From the NCBI GenBank assembly GCA_945859605.1, contig OX243811.1, forward strand, positions 40,308,181 to 40,372,180: a DNA stretch of 64,000 nt. The letters run 5' to 3'. The notes under the pieces were generated by a model. The model saw nothing but the letters and a program-made list of their open reading frames with translations, was not told the origin of the DNA and ran no database searches. Positions 20,340-32,595 of this stretch are shown here, piece after piece (positions within the stretch are counted from its first letter, which is position 1; every line of letters starts with the position of its first letter). The DNA comes from Lumbricus rubellus (taxonomy: Eukaryota > Annelida > Clitellata > Crassiclitellata > Lumbricidae). A program made the position numbers and the translations under genes.

Positions 20340-21015
20340 TAAATCAGTTAAGCTGGGGTGACAAGTAATGTATCATAATGTAAGGTAAAGCAGTAATGCA
20401 GCATACTCATCAATTTCTCGCCTCTGTAACCTTTGTTCAAATCGTATGGATGCGTTGTGCAAACAGAGTTAACAGAGTTCTCTGTTAAGTCATATTCAAG
20501 AAATCTATATAAATAAAAATGAACTTTCCAATAGTTCGTAACATCACCACGCTGAAAGTCACGCACCGATTGTTTTGAAAATTTTACAACACCTTCCATT
20601 CCCATACAACCGTGTGTTAAGATTTTTTCACCCGAAAAAACCCAACCTTTTCCACAAAAAGTGAACTTTGCAATCCGTTCGCCCGCCATTTGCAAATTTA
20701 ACACGTCCCACACGGCTGCCAGATTTAAGAAACGCCGTCTCCAAACACAGCAGACGAAACATCAATGAGGTCGCGTCCTGTGACGTCATATTAATTTCCC
20801 AAAGCGGCCTTTTCCCAAAGCGGCCTTCATCATTATTGGGCTAGAAATGGATGGTGTCACGGAGGAAAGAAGCGGAGGGAGCGGGACGAAGACGGTGGGG
20901 AGGGAGCGGAGGGGGAGGGGAGATGGGGGTCGAGGGGAGAGGAAAGGGGAGGGGGAGGGGTAGGGGGAGCCTCTTTTCAGCCACAGCAACGCGTGGCCGG
21001 GTTCAGCTAGTGTAT
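20340..21015 (-). repeat. unclassified interspersed repeat
   Basis: On the minus strand it begins ACTAGCTGAACCCGGCCACG, CGTTGCTGTGGCTGAAAAGA, passes a purine/pyrimidine-biased tract (about 20860-20970) and a frame with GEKILTHGCMGMEGVVKFSK and DFQRGDVTNYWK. I recognise this start sequence and frame as common high-copy repeat sequence in invertebrate genomes, but cannot name the family. Confidence 0.45.
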
Positions 21016-22380
21016 ATATAATTATCTATAGATGTTAGTTGCTGCAGTTGTATGTCAGCATCTATTTTTAGCCTATACTACCGTATTTGGCAGCATGTGC
21101 ATTGTACTGGTATAGGCATAGTTTGTTTTTAAATCCAATAATTCCACACTTTGAATGATTGACTGACCATTAATCCATAAATTGTTGTTGCTATCAGTAT
21201 TGTTGTTATGACTCTGGACTGCTACTGTTATTATTATCATTGTCATTAAAACAGCATGGTGGTTAGTGTGCTGGATGGTCAGCACCGAGGTTGTAGTTCA
21301 GACCCATGCCAGGAAAAACATATAAACGAGACATCTGCCCCGCTTTTGCCCTATTGAACTCAGAGCATGAAACACTGTCCGTGTTACCGTAGAGGCATGC
21401 AAAATAAACAAGCAATGGAAAGGTCAGCTCGACGTGAGGTCACAGCCACACCGAGGAGTCAATATTCGACAAACGAGGCCGCTGACGCGTCAGGCAAGGC
21501 CACAGACCGTCTCGACTGGTCAATCGGGCCAAGGCCTTGTCGCAAAAAATATTAGACAACCTTCAAAACATACCCCGGTGCAATCAACCGGTGAGTGGAA
21601 GATCCAAGTTTTAGATTCCAGTTTTATAAATCACTATTAAATTTTACAACTATCGATACATTGAAACGATTCTGCCCAGTCTATCCAACCAATCGCTTGT
21701 AAACTTTATACATTTACCCTGAAGCGAGACACTGACAAACAACAACGTGTTTCAGAAATTTTCTACGACCGCGTCGATCAACCAACGCTTAAACTCACCT
21801 CGTTGAAGTCGTTGATTCGTTCCACACTGAGTTAAACCAGAAATCCAAATAAATTGTGTATTTACTCGAAGTTATTAGAAAAATTACTTCAAAACTCCGT
21901 GAACCTACGCAAATACAACGACGAAACCGCCTTGCATCATGGCCGCATCCAAATAGGCGGAGCCACAACTGCATTGGTATTCAAAATATTCTAATGAAGT
22001 CGTCGTCATGGCGATCGATCGGTCACTCACAAAATATAGGTCAGACCAAGGGAGCGACCCGGATGTAGGTCAAATTAAATTATCACTTTCGCCATAGGCC
22101 TATATGGCTATATAGGCTACAATAATATTATTGTGTGTTGAAGTAAGGACACTGAAACTAACATTTTATGGGAAATGGTAAAGAGTTATGAGTCTAAAAA
22201 TATTAAAGGATCACGCAGTTGCCAAAAATAGCAGAAGATTTAGTCTTGTCAAATGTGACACAACAGGACATCTGTCTGGACTTGGGACTTTAAGCGAAGT
22301 CTTAGCCAAAGATTATTAAGGCAGTGCATGGCTGACTAGAATAGAAAATGTTTAGTTTCTGTATCAGTAGAACAGTACTG

Positions 22381-22588
22381 TTTCATCGCTATATTGTATC
22401 ATCTCAACCAGGTGCCCGGCTAGCTCAGTCGGTAGAGCACGAGACTCTTAATCTCGGGGTCGTGGGTTCGAGCCCCACGTTGGGCGCAACATTTTTTTCA
22501 ATTATATATTACTAATTTTGGAATGGTATTGAGATATTTGCAATTCAAAGCGGCTTATTTATGGCAAAACTCGGAGCTTCTACAGCGC
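22381..22588 (+). repeat. inverted duplication arm A (tRNA-Lys)
   Basis: About 210 bp matching 23607-23814 on the other strand, at roughly 90 percent by eye. It includes the tRNA, the upstream TTCATCGCTATATTGTAT and the downstream GCAATTCAAAGCGGCTTATT to CTTCTACAGCGC. Confidence 0.88.
22414..22486 (+). tRNA. tRNA-Lys (CTT)
   Basis: This is a 73-nt cloverleaf without intron. The acceptor stem is GCCCGGC/GTTGGGC with discriminator G. Box A is TAGCTCAGTCGG, the anticodon loop is CTCTTAA (CTT at 22447-22449), and box B is GGGTTCGAGCC. A T-run terminator follows at about 22491-22497. It looks functional. Confidence 0.95.
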
Positions 22589-22763
22589 AAGAGTGTCTTA
22601 AGATCAATATTGTGCAAAATGTGCAAGAGTGTCTTAAGATCAATATGGTTGCTTTGAATGCTGTCTGTAGGCTATTAGGCCTATTAATAAGCGTGTTTGC
22701 TTAGATTTAGACGGTTATATCAAAGTATTCCTAGGCTATGCCGACAATTAAACTGAAAAGGGG

Positions 22764-22860
22764 AAGCGAAAGTGAACTCGAATTCTCTGCAGCAGTGGAA
22801 ACGGTAACAATAATCATGCGTGGTCAATATGGGTCGTTATCGCCGCTTATCGGTAATTTC
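22764..22860 (+). repeat. inverted duplication arm B
   Basis: About 97 bp from GAAGCGAAAGTGAACTCG through GTGGAAACGGTAACAATAAT to ATCGGTAATTTC. It matches 24183-24285 in reverse complement. Confidence 0.85.
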
Positions 22861-22865
22861 TAGTC

Positions 22866-23217
22866 CAGCGGTTCCCAAGTCCCAACCCATGGCCCGCGCG
22901 CCAAAAGTGGCCCACCAGGCCTAAAAATGTCTCTCGTCTCTCAAAGAATTAACAAAAAATATATGATAAAAATGACAATTTTAACATGATAGAATAGGCA
23001 GTACATAATTCTTTTCTATTGCAAATTAGTTTATTTTGAAATCTATAAATAATATCAAACATTCTATTTTGAATCATTAATAAAATTTTTATATACTTTT
23101 AGTTAATTAAATTTTAGCCTTGTGGCCCCCTAATGTCCTTCAACTAAGAAAAAGTGGCCCTCGTGTCCTCCAACTTAGAAAAAGTGACCCTAACGACAAA
23201 AAGGTTGGGAACCACTG
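22866..23217. mobile_element. hAT-type MITE with 8-bp TSD
   Basis: A 352-bp element with terminal inverted repeats CAGCGGTTCCCAAG at the left and CAGTGGTTCCCAAC as the reverse complement of the right end. The flanks TTCTAGTC (22858-22865) and CTCTAGTC (23218-23225) are an 8-bp target duplication with one mismatch. The CAGNGGTTC..AA ends and 8-bp duplication are typical of hAT elements. It has no coding capacity. Confidence 0.88.
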
Positions 23218-23255
23218 CTCTAGTCTATATCACACCGAACATCTATCCATGACTG

Positions 23256-23553
23256 ATGATGATGGTGCTCTGCCCGTAGGCAGGTTCATTGGCTTTACGC
23301 CCCTGGGGATGAGATGAGTGAGGTGGTTTCCCGTTGCCTTCCCCACAGACAATGATGGGTAAGCAACTTTCCCAAGGTCGCTCCGCAGGAGCTTGCACCC
23401 CTGCGTCCCACACGTGATAGCCCGAGATAATCTAAATCTCTGAATGTCAACTCCCAGCCCGGGGCTTGAACCGCAGTCCGTTGTATCCAACAGACGAATG
23501 CCGTTCGCGCTTACCGGCGTAGCTAACGAGGCTATTATAGCTAACGAGGCTAT
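23256..23553 (-). mobile_element. tRNA-derived SINE with 12-bp TSD
   Basis: The flanks 23244-23255 and 23554-23565 are both TATCCATGACTG. On the minus strand the element starts with a tRNA-like head (box B-like GCGGTTCAAGCCC) and runs through AAGGCAACGGGAAACCACCTC to an ATC-rich tail (CATCATCATC as read at the 3' end). The head end carries a short tandem duplication of GCTAACGAGGCTATTATA. The duplication and the internal promoter-like boxes mark it as an L1- or L2-mobilised SINE. Confidence 0.82.
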
Positions 23554-23606
23554 TATCCATGACTGCGCCTGCGAATAAGTTGGTTCCCACGACTTGGATT
23601 TTGTGG

Positions 23607-23814
23607 GCGCTGTAGAAGCTCCGAGTTTTGCGATAAATAAACCGCTTTGAATTGCAAATATCTCGATACCAAATTAGTAAGATATAATTGAAATAATTTA
23701 AAAATTTTGCGCCCAACGTGGGGCTCGAACCCACGACCCCGAGATTAAGAGTCTCGTGCTCTACCGACTGAGCTAGCCGGGCACCTGGTTGAACCAATAC
23801 AATATAACGATGAA
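23607..23814 (-). repeat. inverted duplication arm A'
   Basis: Reverse-complement partner of 22381-22588, holding the minus-strand tRNA-Lys. Confidence 0.88.
23710..23782 (-). tRNA. tRNA-Lys (CTT), inverted copy
   Basis: The sequence is identical to the tRNA at 22414-22486 but on the opposite strand. On the minus strand it is followed by a short T run, so termination is also possible. Similarity extends well beyond the gene on both sides, so this is a segmental copy and not a retrotransposed tRNA. Confidence 0.95.
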
Positions 23815-24182
23815 ATCCCTTGCTGGTGCACCACCAATAAGGGCTTTCAATTATTGAATTGCGTTTTAATTAAGTATATTTTACGAACTTAAACGAAAAA
23901 CCAACGAATCACATGAATATCTGCGTGCTAGAAGGCCCAACTGGAATTTGACTGAAATATAATACGAATACTAGATACAAGGCCGCCATCCCGGGCAATT
24001 ACGGTTAAAATTATTATATCATACATCAAAAGCAGGACAGCGCCAGTGGTAAAATAATTTAAACGAGATCTTGGTTTGAGTTGACCGAACGAACGTATGC
24101 CTAGGACTAGCAGGTCACACAGTCCATCATAACAGATGAGGGCATTAAAACAATCGAACGTATTCGCTAGATGCCGCTTTTA

Positions 24183-24285
24183 CCAGAAATTACCGATTAA
24201 AGCGGCGATAACGACCCATTATTGACCACGCATGATTATTGTTACCGTTTCCACTGCTGCAGAGAACTCGAGTTCACTTTCACTT
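24183..24285 (-). repeat. inverted duplication arm B'
   Basis: Reverse-complement partner of 22764-22860. The order along the plus strand is A, B, A', B', not the A, B, B', A' of a simple palindrome. Confidence 0.85.
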
Positions 24286-25882
24286 CTAATAATCAATTTA
24301 TATTATATAGGCATACCCGGCATCGTAGTAAAATGGAAACTATTGCATGCAGGGCTGTTTTTAAGGAATTTTAGAACTGCATAACCCTTCTTTTCCTTCC
24401 CATCCTCCATGGCAAATTACTTCTAATTGGAGGACAATGACAATGTTTGGCTAGTTTTAACTGTACAGAAGTAGGCCTACTTCTACAACTTATTAATTAA
24501 ATTGTCTGGGTTTTTCTGGGGTGTTTTTTAGAAGGAAAGTTGGGTTTATTTCTGAAACCTCAGTTGCCACATGATGATCCTCCCTGGTAATATAAAGTCT
24601 TTGATAATCTTCATGCTCGAAGTGAGCGATAATTCAGGCTGTTGTCCTTTGCACGATTTATATTTTACGACTCAAATGATACCAATGCAGAACTCTTATA
24701 AGTCCGGGATATTCTAAGTTCATTGAATACGTGCACTGTGTTCAGTTGATCCTATTATATCAACTGATTCGTATCCACTGAATGTCTTGTTCTACCTCTC
24801 AACAGCCATGATTAACCATATACGATCCACCATCGCCGTACGGGTACGTACTTTTTTTATTGCTTTGCGTCCTGTAACTGGTTTAATGTAATATTTACGT
24901 TAGGGTCGCCTGCGGCCAATATCTATATGAGCCAGCGAAAAATAGCCAGTATGGCTTCCGCAATATTGGATAGAATAGTGCGCTGAGACCTCTCACAACA
25001 GAAATCTATATAATAAGTAAGTAATCAGTAACATCAAGCAATTTAAAAATGCGAATACTTATACTTAAGTTGGCATACATATAGGCGTAAACAGTTCTCT
25101 TGATAGTGCCATTATAAATACTTTTCAGGGTAGATGTTAACAACGGCTCGGTAGCCGACATGCAGCAAGTAAACAGTATGGCCGTCACAGATCGGGGCAA
25201 AATAGAGCGCTCTGACCTACGATGATCGATAGCCCAATGTTTCCGCCAAAGTAAGTCTGTCAGGAAGTATGGATCCATACTTATGCTGTGAATAAATGTG
25301 CATATCGCTTTATGCAGCATGCCTGTTATAGATTAAAAGTTTGGTTGCATATCTGTGCAAATTTTGTGCAGTAGGCTTGAAACTAACGTTAAACAACTAA
25401 AGTCTTTTATTCATTTGGTTACTTTATATTGTAAAGATATATCCAAAAAACCAATCAGTAGTTCTTTTTCTAGTTGACAGATGCAATGAAGTTACTGTCT
25501 CTGGACACTCACTCCCTCTGGTGTGAGCGGATGGATCGACTGCAGTGGTGCGTTCGATTGAATAAAGTGACAAAGAGATCTGAGTGAGATACATTTTGCA
25601 TTTTTTTCGTCTTTCGACCGCACATTAAAGTGAAATATTTGCCTTGCCTTGTTTGCCTTCCGCAACATGATGTGCTGTCTGTTTGTCAGTATAGGTTTAT
25701 TGTAAATCCCCTTTTCAGTTTGTTCAGATGCTGGTTGATTTCAAGCACTGCAGATGATTTCACCAGACTACTCAAGAGACGTTCAATTGCTCTAAGTTAT
25801 GTGAACCTATTATTGGCAACATTGTAAGCTGGTCACGGATAGTACATGGCATTCTTCTTTGTTGTTTTTTCCAAGTTGGTTC
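24286..25882. other. intergenic / presumed RARS2 5' region
   Basis: The RARS2 first exon should be in or near this stretch. ATG TTT CCG CCA AA|GTAAGT at about 25238 has the right phase to join exon 26410, but the leader is too short for a targeting peptide, so it is not called. Two similar blocks (AGTATGGC....GCGCT) occur at about 24949 and 25177. Confidence 0.35.
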
Positions 25883-26000
25883 ATGCTTTCATGCTCCCGA
25901 ATTGACTACTGTAATTCCCTTCTCATTGGTCTTTTCAAAATTTGTTTTTCACCTCTGCTGTTGTTCCTAAATTTGACCACCAGATTAATAACATGCGTAC
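25883..26000 (+). pseudogene. LINE reverse-transcriptase remnant
   Basis: The frame reads MLSCSRIDYCNSLLIGLFKI, with TTRLIT further on. SR.DYCNSLL.GL.K followed by .ARLI is the well-known block late in CR1/L2-type reverse transcriptases. It runs straight into (TAC)n. It lies in the region where the RARS2 first exon is sought. Confidence 0.65.
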
Positions 26001-26409
26001 TACTACTACTACTACTGGGGGGAGGGGCTTAAGGGTAATGGTAACACTCTAGCCCTAATAGCGCACAGATGCAGGATTGCTTTCCTGTACCTTCCCAATG
26101 GTTCGCTCAACATTCCATTCGGCAGATTGTGTTGGTAAAATGAGCAGTTGGACATGAAGGTATCTTGTATGGTTGCCAACAGTTGAGACTCAATCGCGAT
26201 CTTTTGCCTCAGTTAGTCCCTGTCTTTGAAATGCTGTTTCTCCATCTGCTTGTTCACGTATGCCCATTACTTTGAAGTCTCAATAATAATAGTTGTATTG
26301 ATAGGTGTGTGTGTGTGGTGCACTAGACAGTGGACATAATATTCTTGTGTTTTGTTCATGACAACCTTCGTCATCTTCTGTCATGCCATAGCTTTGCTTT
26401 CAATTTTAG

Positions 26410-29400
26410 GGTTTCCCGACCAGAGGTGAGCGTATCAATGATCCAACTGAGAGACGCTGGACTTCTGGAAAGCATTCCATCAAATAAGCACGAATCTCTG
26501 CTGGTTAATTTGGCAGCAAAGGTCTGTGGTGAGCAGATTGTGTAATACAGTTTCTACTATATAGTGTAATTATTTGTCATTCAGCTCATTGCTATTATTG
26601 GTTCCTATTGTCATTCATGGTACGGTGAAGAAATTAATTTAAGTGCTTTTGTCATGCTTCATCTTCATCTTTTCACGTCTTTGTATTGTATTGTATTGTA
26701 TTGTATTGTATTGTGTTGTCTGTCCAGTGCAGTCACAATCTTCCTTTATGGGGCTGATAGTAATTGTGACTTATTTCAATTTTTCAAAGCGTAATTGCTC
26801 TATTGCATCTGAAATATTCTGAGAAGACACAACATGGCTGTGTATTTGATTTGATTAGTAATTATGTATGTGTACTTGATTTGATTAGTGATTATGTCTG
26901 TAATTGATTTGATTGGCAGTTCTGTCTGTGTACTGGATTTGATTAGTAATTAATTAGTAATTAATTAGTCTTTTTTGTGTTGTTTAGATGCAAGTTAACA
27001 ATGGTCGTTTTCTGCAGAGCATATCAACTAGAAAGCTTAATCTTGCAATTAACGATGAATTAGTTTTCTTTTGTATTTGTTAAATGCAGATTAACACCGA
27101 TAGTTTTCTACAGAAGACATCGGCAACAAAGGATGATCTCTCAATTGGTGTGAATCAATCTCATCTGACTCAGGTTATTTAGTTATTAACTTTTGCATTT
27201 AGACAGATATATTGTTTAGCACTTAATTCTGGCAGATGTAAATGGTAAACTTTTGACTTCGATATGTAGACTATTTGATCCTCCTATTTGCTTTTGCTGA
27301 TGGATGATGTAAAGTTTATCGTTGCATTTGAAAATGGCATACCTGAAGGCATTGTCTTTATTTCATGTTGTATTGGAGATATTATCTTTTTTTTGAAGAC
27401 TATTGTCAAACAAGGCTTAAGAAATGAAAAATTCCCATATCTAACCTAAATTTGTTGCATGCATAGTTATCACCCGTACATGAAACCCATTTTATCATTT
27501 CTTAGGCTGTTCTGGGTGACATTCAGACAAAAGACGGTGACTATGGTCGATCGAGTGCACTGTACGATTACATGCCTTACAAGTCTTCGGATAACATCGT
27601 GGTTATAGAGAAGCGCCTCAAGGGACAGACTGTTGTCGTTGAATACAGGTATTTGTGAGGTCTGCATCTTTCTAATGATTTTATTCCTAAAGCATTTATA
27701 CAATGAACTTGCACTTTTGGGCTTTGTTTTAAAATGCAAAGTCAAATAATTTTAAATCTGTATAAGTTTTAATGTACCTTAATATTTAGTCATGAATCAT
27801 ATGGAAACCTTCTGTGCTTAACGGTGACCAGAATCTTACCTAACAATACCTGATTGTTTCTAGCTCTCCGAACATTGCGAAGCCATTTCACGCTGGCCAT
27901 CTGCGTTCCACGATTCTCGGTCAGTTTGTGTCGAATATCAATGAATGGTTTGGTCAGAAGGTCATTAGGATCAACTACCTTGGCGATTGGGGGACACAGT
28001 TTGGTAAGCATGTGCTAGCTTATGTAAACTAAGTGAATATGTGATGTGAAACTTCATGCGTGCACCAGGACATTGTTGGGTGATTAGGGGTGTTGTTGAA
28101 GGCTGATCTAAAGCAATGAAGTCATTGTGGAGTTTTGTCTACTTCTTCTACTGGGTTTAGATGTTGTCTGTATGTACTTTTAACCTAACAAAGTATCGAC
28201 TAATAGTGACTTAAATCATCAGTTGCCAATTGAGCTTATTATCGTCACTGTGCATAACGGATTGATTATTATTACTCGTAGTTGTCATCTCTGCTCTGTG
28301 CCATTTTGACAGATTACGTTTGTCATTATGAAGAAGTTAGGGGATAATTTTGTTCATGTTTGAATGTTTGTGTTGTTGAGTTCCATTCAGAGTTGCTTTT
28401 TATTTCCAATATGAATTTCAAATGGTTGAAAGTTTTTTTTATTCTTGACATATGCAAATTGGTGGTATATGGGTTTCCGGATGGACAGTCAGGCATTATA
28501 TCAACCTACTTATTACTTGTGTATACCATTTTGCAGCTGCGTGTGACCATCAATTATGGTGTATATGTGCATATGCAGTGCATTTAGTTATATTAATTTG
28601 CATATTTTGGATCTTCATAGAATAATAATAATTTAAGCCTGTGTATGTTAATTACAGGATATTAGACTAGAAGTTTCGTGTCTTAGTTTGTACATAGGAT
28701 TGTAGGTAAGGCCTTAAAAAAATGTTGTGTTTCCGGTAACAGAGCTAAAAAAAATTGGGTAGGTAGGTCGGAAAATATTTTTATTTTGTAAAATATTTTT
28801 ATGCAGTGACTATCCGAAAAAGTATACCCCACTAGTCTTTTTTGCACGCTGAAACAAAGTACGTGTTCTAAGCAAGTATAAACTGCCTATTTCCCGACTG
28901 TCTGCACCTAAAACTGCTCTAGAAACAGTCCTATTAATTTCATTTTGTTGACGTCTCTTATGTTATGTCAATACAAATGTTAAAAAAATATTTTTTGAAA
29001 AAAAATTTAACTTTTTTTTTGAAAAATATTTTTTTTTTTTTAAATTTTTTTTAATAACTTTTTTTTTACAAAAATATTTGGGTCGCGGCCGTAAAAATGG
29101 GTCGGTCGGGTTACCGGAAACACAACAATTTTTTTCTACGCCTAAGTATAGTGGTGGCTTTTATCTGCAAGAATTCGTTAATTTGATCCATAGATACTTT
29201 GAAGTATTGTTTGTTAGCAGCAGACACTCTTGTGCACAGAATTATCGTATTGTCTCATTTTTATAGGTTTGCTGGGAGTTGGATTTCAGAAGTATGGAAA
29301 CCTCGACTGCTTGAAGTCAGATGCGCTGCAGCATCTGTTTGACGTAAGCAAAATTTATAGACGGTCAGATCTTAAGGTCTGTATGGCACTCAAAGTACTG

Positions 29401-32400
29401 CAAAATGCTTGAGCGTTTTCACATTTCTTTGATCTTGTACCTGAATGCTATGTGTATTTGAGTATTTTTGGTTTGTGGTCTTTTCTTCCGCACTTTAATT
29501 TCTGTGTTTACAATATATTTTCCAGGTATATGTTAGAATCAACAAAGATGCTAGTGCTGATGAATCTGTGCATGCTGAAGGAATGGCCTATTTCAAGAAA
29601 ATGGAAGAAGGTAGTGTGCCGTTATTATTTATGTATTATCAACGTTCTTTTCTGACATGATGCATTTTTAAGGCATGTAGACCAAGCAGAATTAACTAGT
29701 AGGAGAACAGGATTAGACATTACACTCAATGGACTGTCAAGTTAAAGCAATATCTAGGTGCCATCACTATATGGTGGTCAAGATACTGTATGCGAGTATC
29801 TAAGCATGTAAACTTTGTGTATATATACAATATATATATATTTTATATATATATTTATTATATGAGTAATCTAGCTTTATTTCTACATGTATGCTTTATC
29901 TGTGTTTCTTCAGGGGAGAAAGAAGCGATTGAATTCTGGACTCTGTGTCGTCAGGTGTCAGTCGAGGAATACACAAAAATCTACGAGGTTTGAGGTTTGC
30001 TAATCCAACCACAGTGGGTTACTGTGCACCTTAACTTGGGAGGCCTATGCAATAGTACGGTGACTTGAAGACGTGGTACTTTGAAACTATACCGTTTGTA
30101 AATCCCATTTTCGTAGGCCTACAGTCAAGTCAAACCATGACAATTTGATGTCTCTTGAAGAATGGCTGCACTGGTGTGGATCACTGGTTTCAGGAATTGG
30201 TATGAGCTAAGTTTACTGACAGTGCCCTGATGTACGTGTATTAGGTCCACTACCACTAAAGGTACATATTGATATAATCAGCCCACATTGTTTTGCTAAA
30301 TAGGGCCACAGTTTTGAAGATCTAATTCTGATGTTTTTGTGGATTAGCATACATGTGAATCTTGTAGTTGATAGAATATAAGACTAGTGTAATGATTGTA
30401 GAAGATTAAACTTGTCGGCTGTCCTGATATTTTCAGACGTATTTCTAAGTGCAAACACGAATATTGCTAAATATGGAGTTGCTAAACACTTCGTACCCAT
30501 GGCTGCTTAAAGGAATGGAATTAAGGGTTTGCTGTTCTTATTTTTTTATATAATATTATATGAATAGAATTATGCTTACATGTAATTGATATAAGAAATT
30601 TATTTGCAGAGGCTTGGTGTTCACTTTACGCACATTCATGGGGAGGCAATGTATTCAAAGAAGTCGCAAGAATTGATTGCTAATCTGAAGGAAAAGGGAT
30701 TGCTCTCATATAACAGGTATAACAGTGGCAGCAGTATTAGTATAACATACATGGTAATAATAATAATAATAGTATTAAATTAATGATGATACCGATGACA
30801 ATGGTAGTAATTGTAATATTTAGTTAAATAGAATAGTTAAATAATGAATCTCAATACTGATCTCACTGCAGCTTAATTTTTGGTGCGCCATCAACTGTTA
30901 CTTTGTTGTTTAGACACTGGCACCCTAGCAGTTGCTAATTGCTAATAATATATGTACTACGTAGTAATGGATTTTGTAGTGAAAATGGTAATAGTGGAAC
31001 TTTATAGTGACTACGCTTTAGTGCACCTGGTAACGTTGGCATGGTCCTCAGGTAGAAGTATCACAGATAAGATACAAGCACAACCACAGAAATTTAATAA
31101 CAAGGCAACATTTGAATTTTATTTTGTGTGTCTTATTATTATTATTTTTTTATTAGTTTCTTTACTATCATTATTATTCTTATTATTTTAAAATTTGATC
31201 AATTAATCAGCAAAATCTGGATGGACAAAAGAGCCGCGGAAGGCCACGGCATTAAAGCACTGGATTGAAATCGACAATTATTATTCTTGTAATTCTTATT
31301 GTTGTTATTTTATTATCTCACTAAATTGCAGATGTGAAACGCAAGGGCAAACCATTTTGTTTTCTGACCTACTAAGCCTTTGTTATTGATAGCAATGTGC
31401 ATTAAATGAGCTGGCTCTATTATAATGAAGGCTTTTCTTGTATTGATCAGTAAGACAGGAGTTGGTTACATGGACTTGACTCAACCGCAGGACAAGGTTC
31501 CAGTGTATAGTAATCTGGTCAAAAGCGATGGAACCAGTCTTTACCTAACACGGTAGGTCACAGATTAACTAATTGCGTCCGCCAAAATTTATAAATTTGC
31601 AATTATTTCAGAATTTTTAAAAAATTCTTTCAATATTGATTATGATTTTCTTGCAGTTTCATTTGAAGTGACCATTTATTTCTTGCCTTAGAATCATGTT
31701 ATAATGATGCTGTATAATTCATTAAATAAGATTAGATTAGTTGCTATGGTAACAGATGGACATGTGATTTCTGTTTTCTTAGCGATGTGGTTGCAGCAAT
31801 GGACAGAAGGCAACAGTTTTCATGTGACAAGTTTTACTATGTGGTAAGTCTGACTGTTGTTGGCTGTGTCACAGTGTGTCAGTGCGTGGTTCATGGAGAA
31901 TTATTATTATCAATTGAATTAACCTGTGTGTAGTTTTCTGTGCCAGAGTAATATTTGTTGTAGTCTTTTTCCACGCCATGTCATTGTTCTCTAATCTTAT
32001 ATACAATCCAATCGTTGATCTAATCCAGTCTTCTAATCCAATTCAATTTTTCTAATCTAATCCAATTACTTGATTATTATTTTGTTCTAATCCCGTTCAT
32101 TCTCCTCTCAACAAATCTAGTGTTCAAAGTAAGTAAGTAAGTAAGTTTGGTCTTTGATACATCATTTGCAAATGCACAATAGGACAACAGTTTTTTTAGT
32201 AATAATAATAATAATAATAAAACTTTGAAGCAATTATTATTTATAATAATGAAGTGTATATTGTATATACTATATAGTTATATAGTGATTTTAGCAAAAA
32301 TCAATCTTTCTTATAACTCTTATTCCATTGTGTATTTGATGTATTACAGACCATGCTTATGTAGATTTCAATCATGTCTCCTCTAATCTAGTTTTGATCT

Positions 32401-32554
32401 AATTAAATTTTTCCAGTTTACGGCAGTACAATTCATTATTTGCTTCTACAATCTGTACTTTAATAAAGTCTTCTAGTAAACTGCAGTCTTCCTATCTTTG
32501 CCATTTTCTCTAATCTTTTTAAAATTTACCCTATTTCTGGTTTGTGGCCTGCAC

Positions 32555-32595
<41 letters not shown>

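Noticed and set aside
23447..23797. 116-codon minus-strand frame containing ARLAQSVEHETLNL
   Set aside because: The frame is the tRNA-Lys gene and adjacent SINE read as protein, a common annotation artefact.
25224..25253. Candidate RARS2 first exon MIDSPMFPPK with GTAAGT donor
   Set aside because: Phase fits, but a ten-residue leader would give no mitochondrial targeting peptide and lacks the usual 35 or so N-terminal residues.
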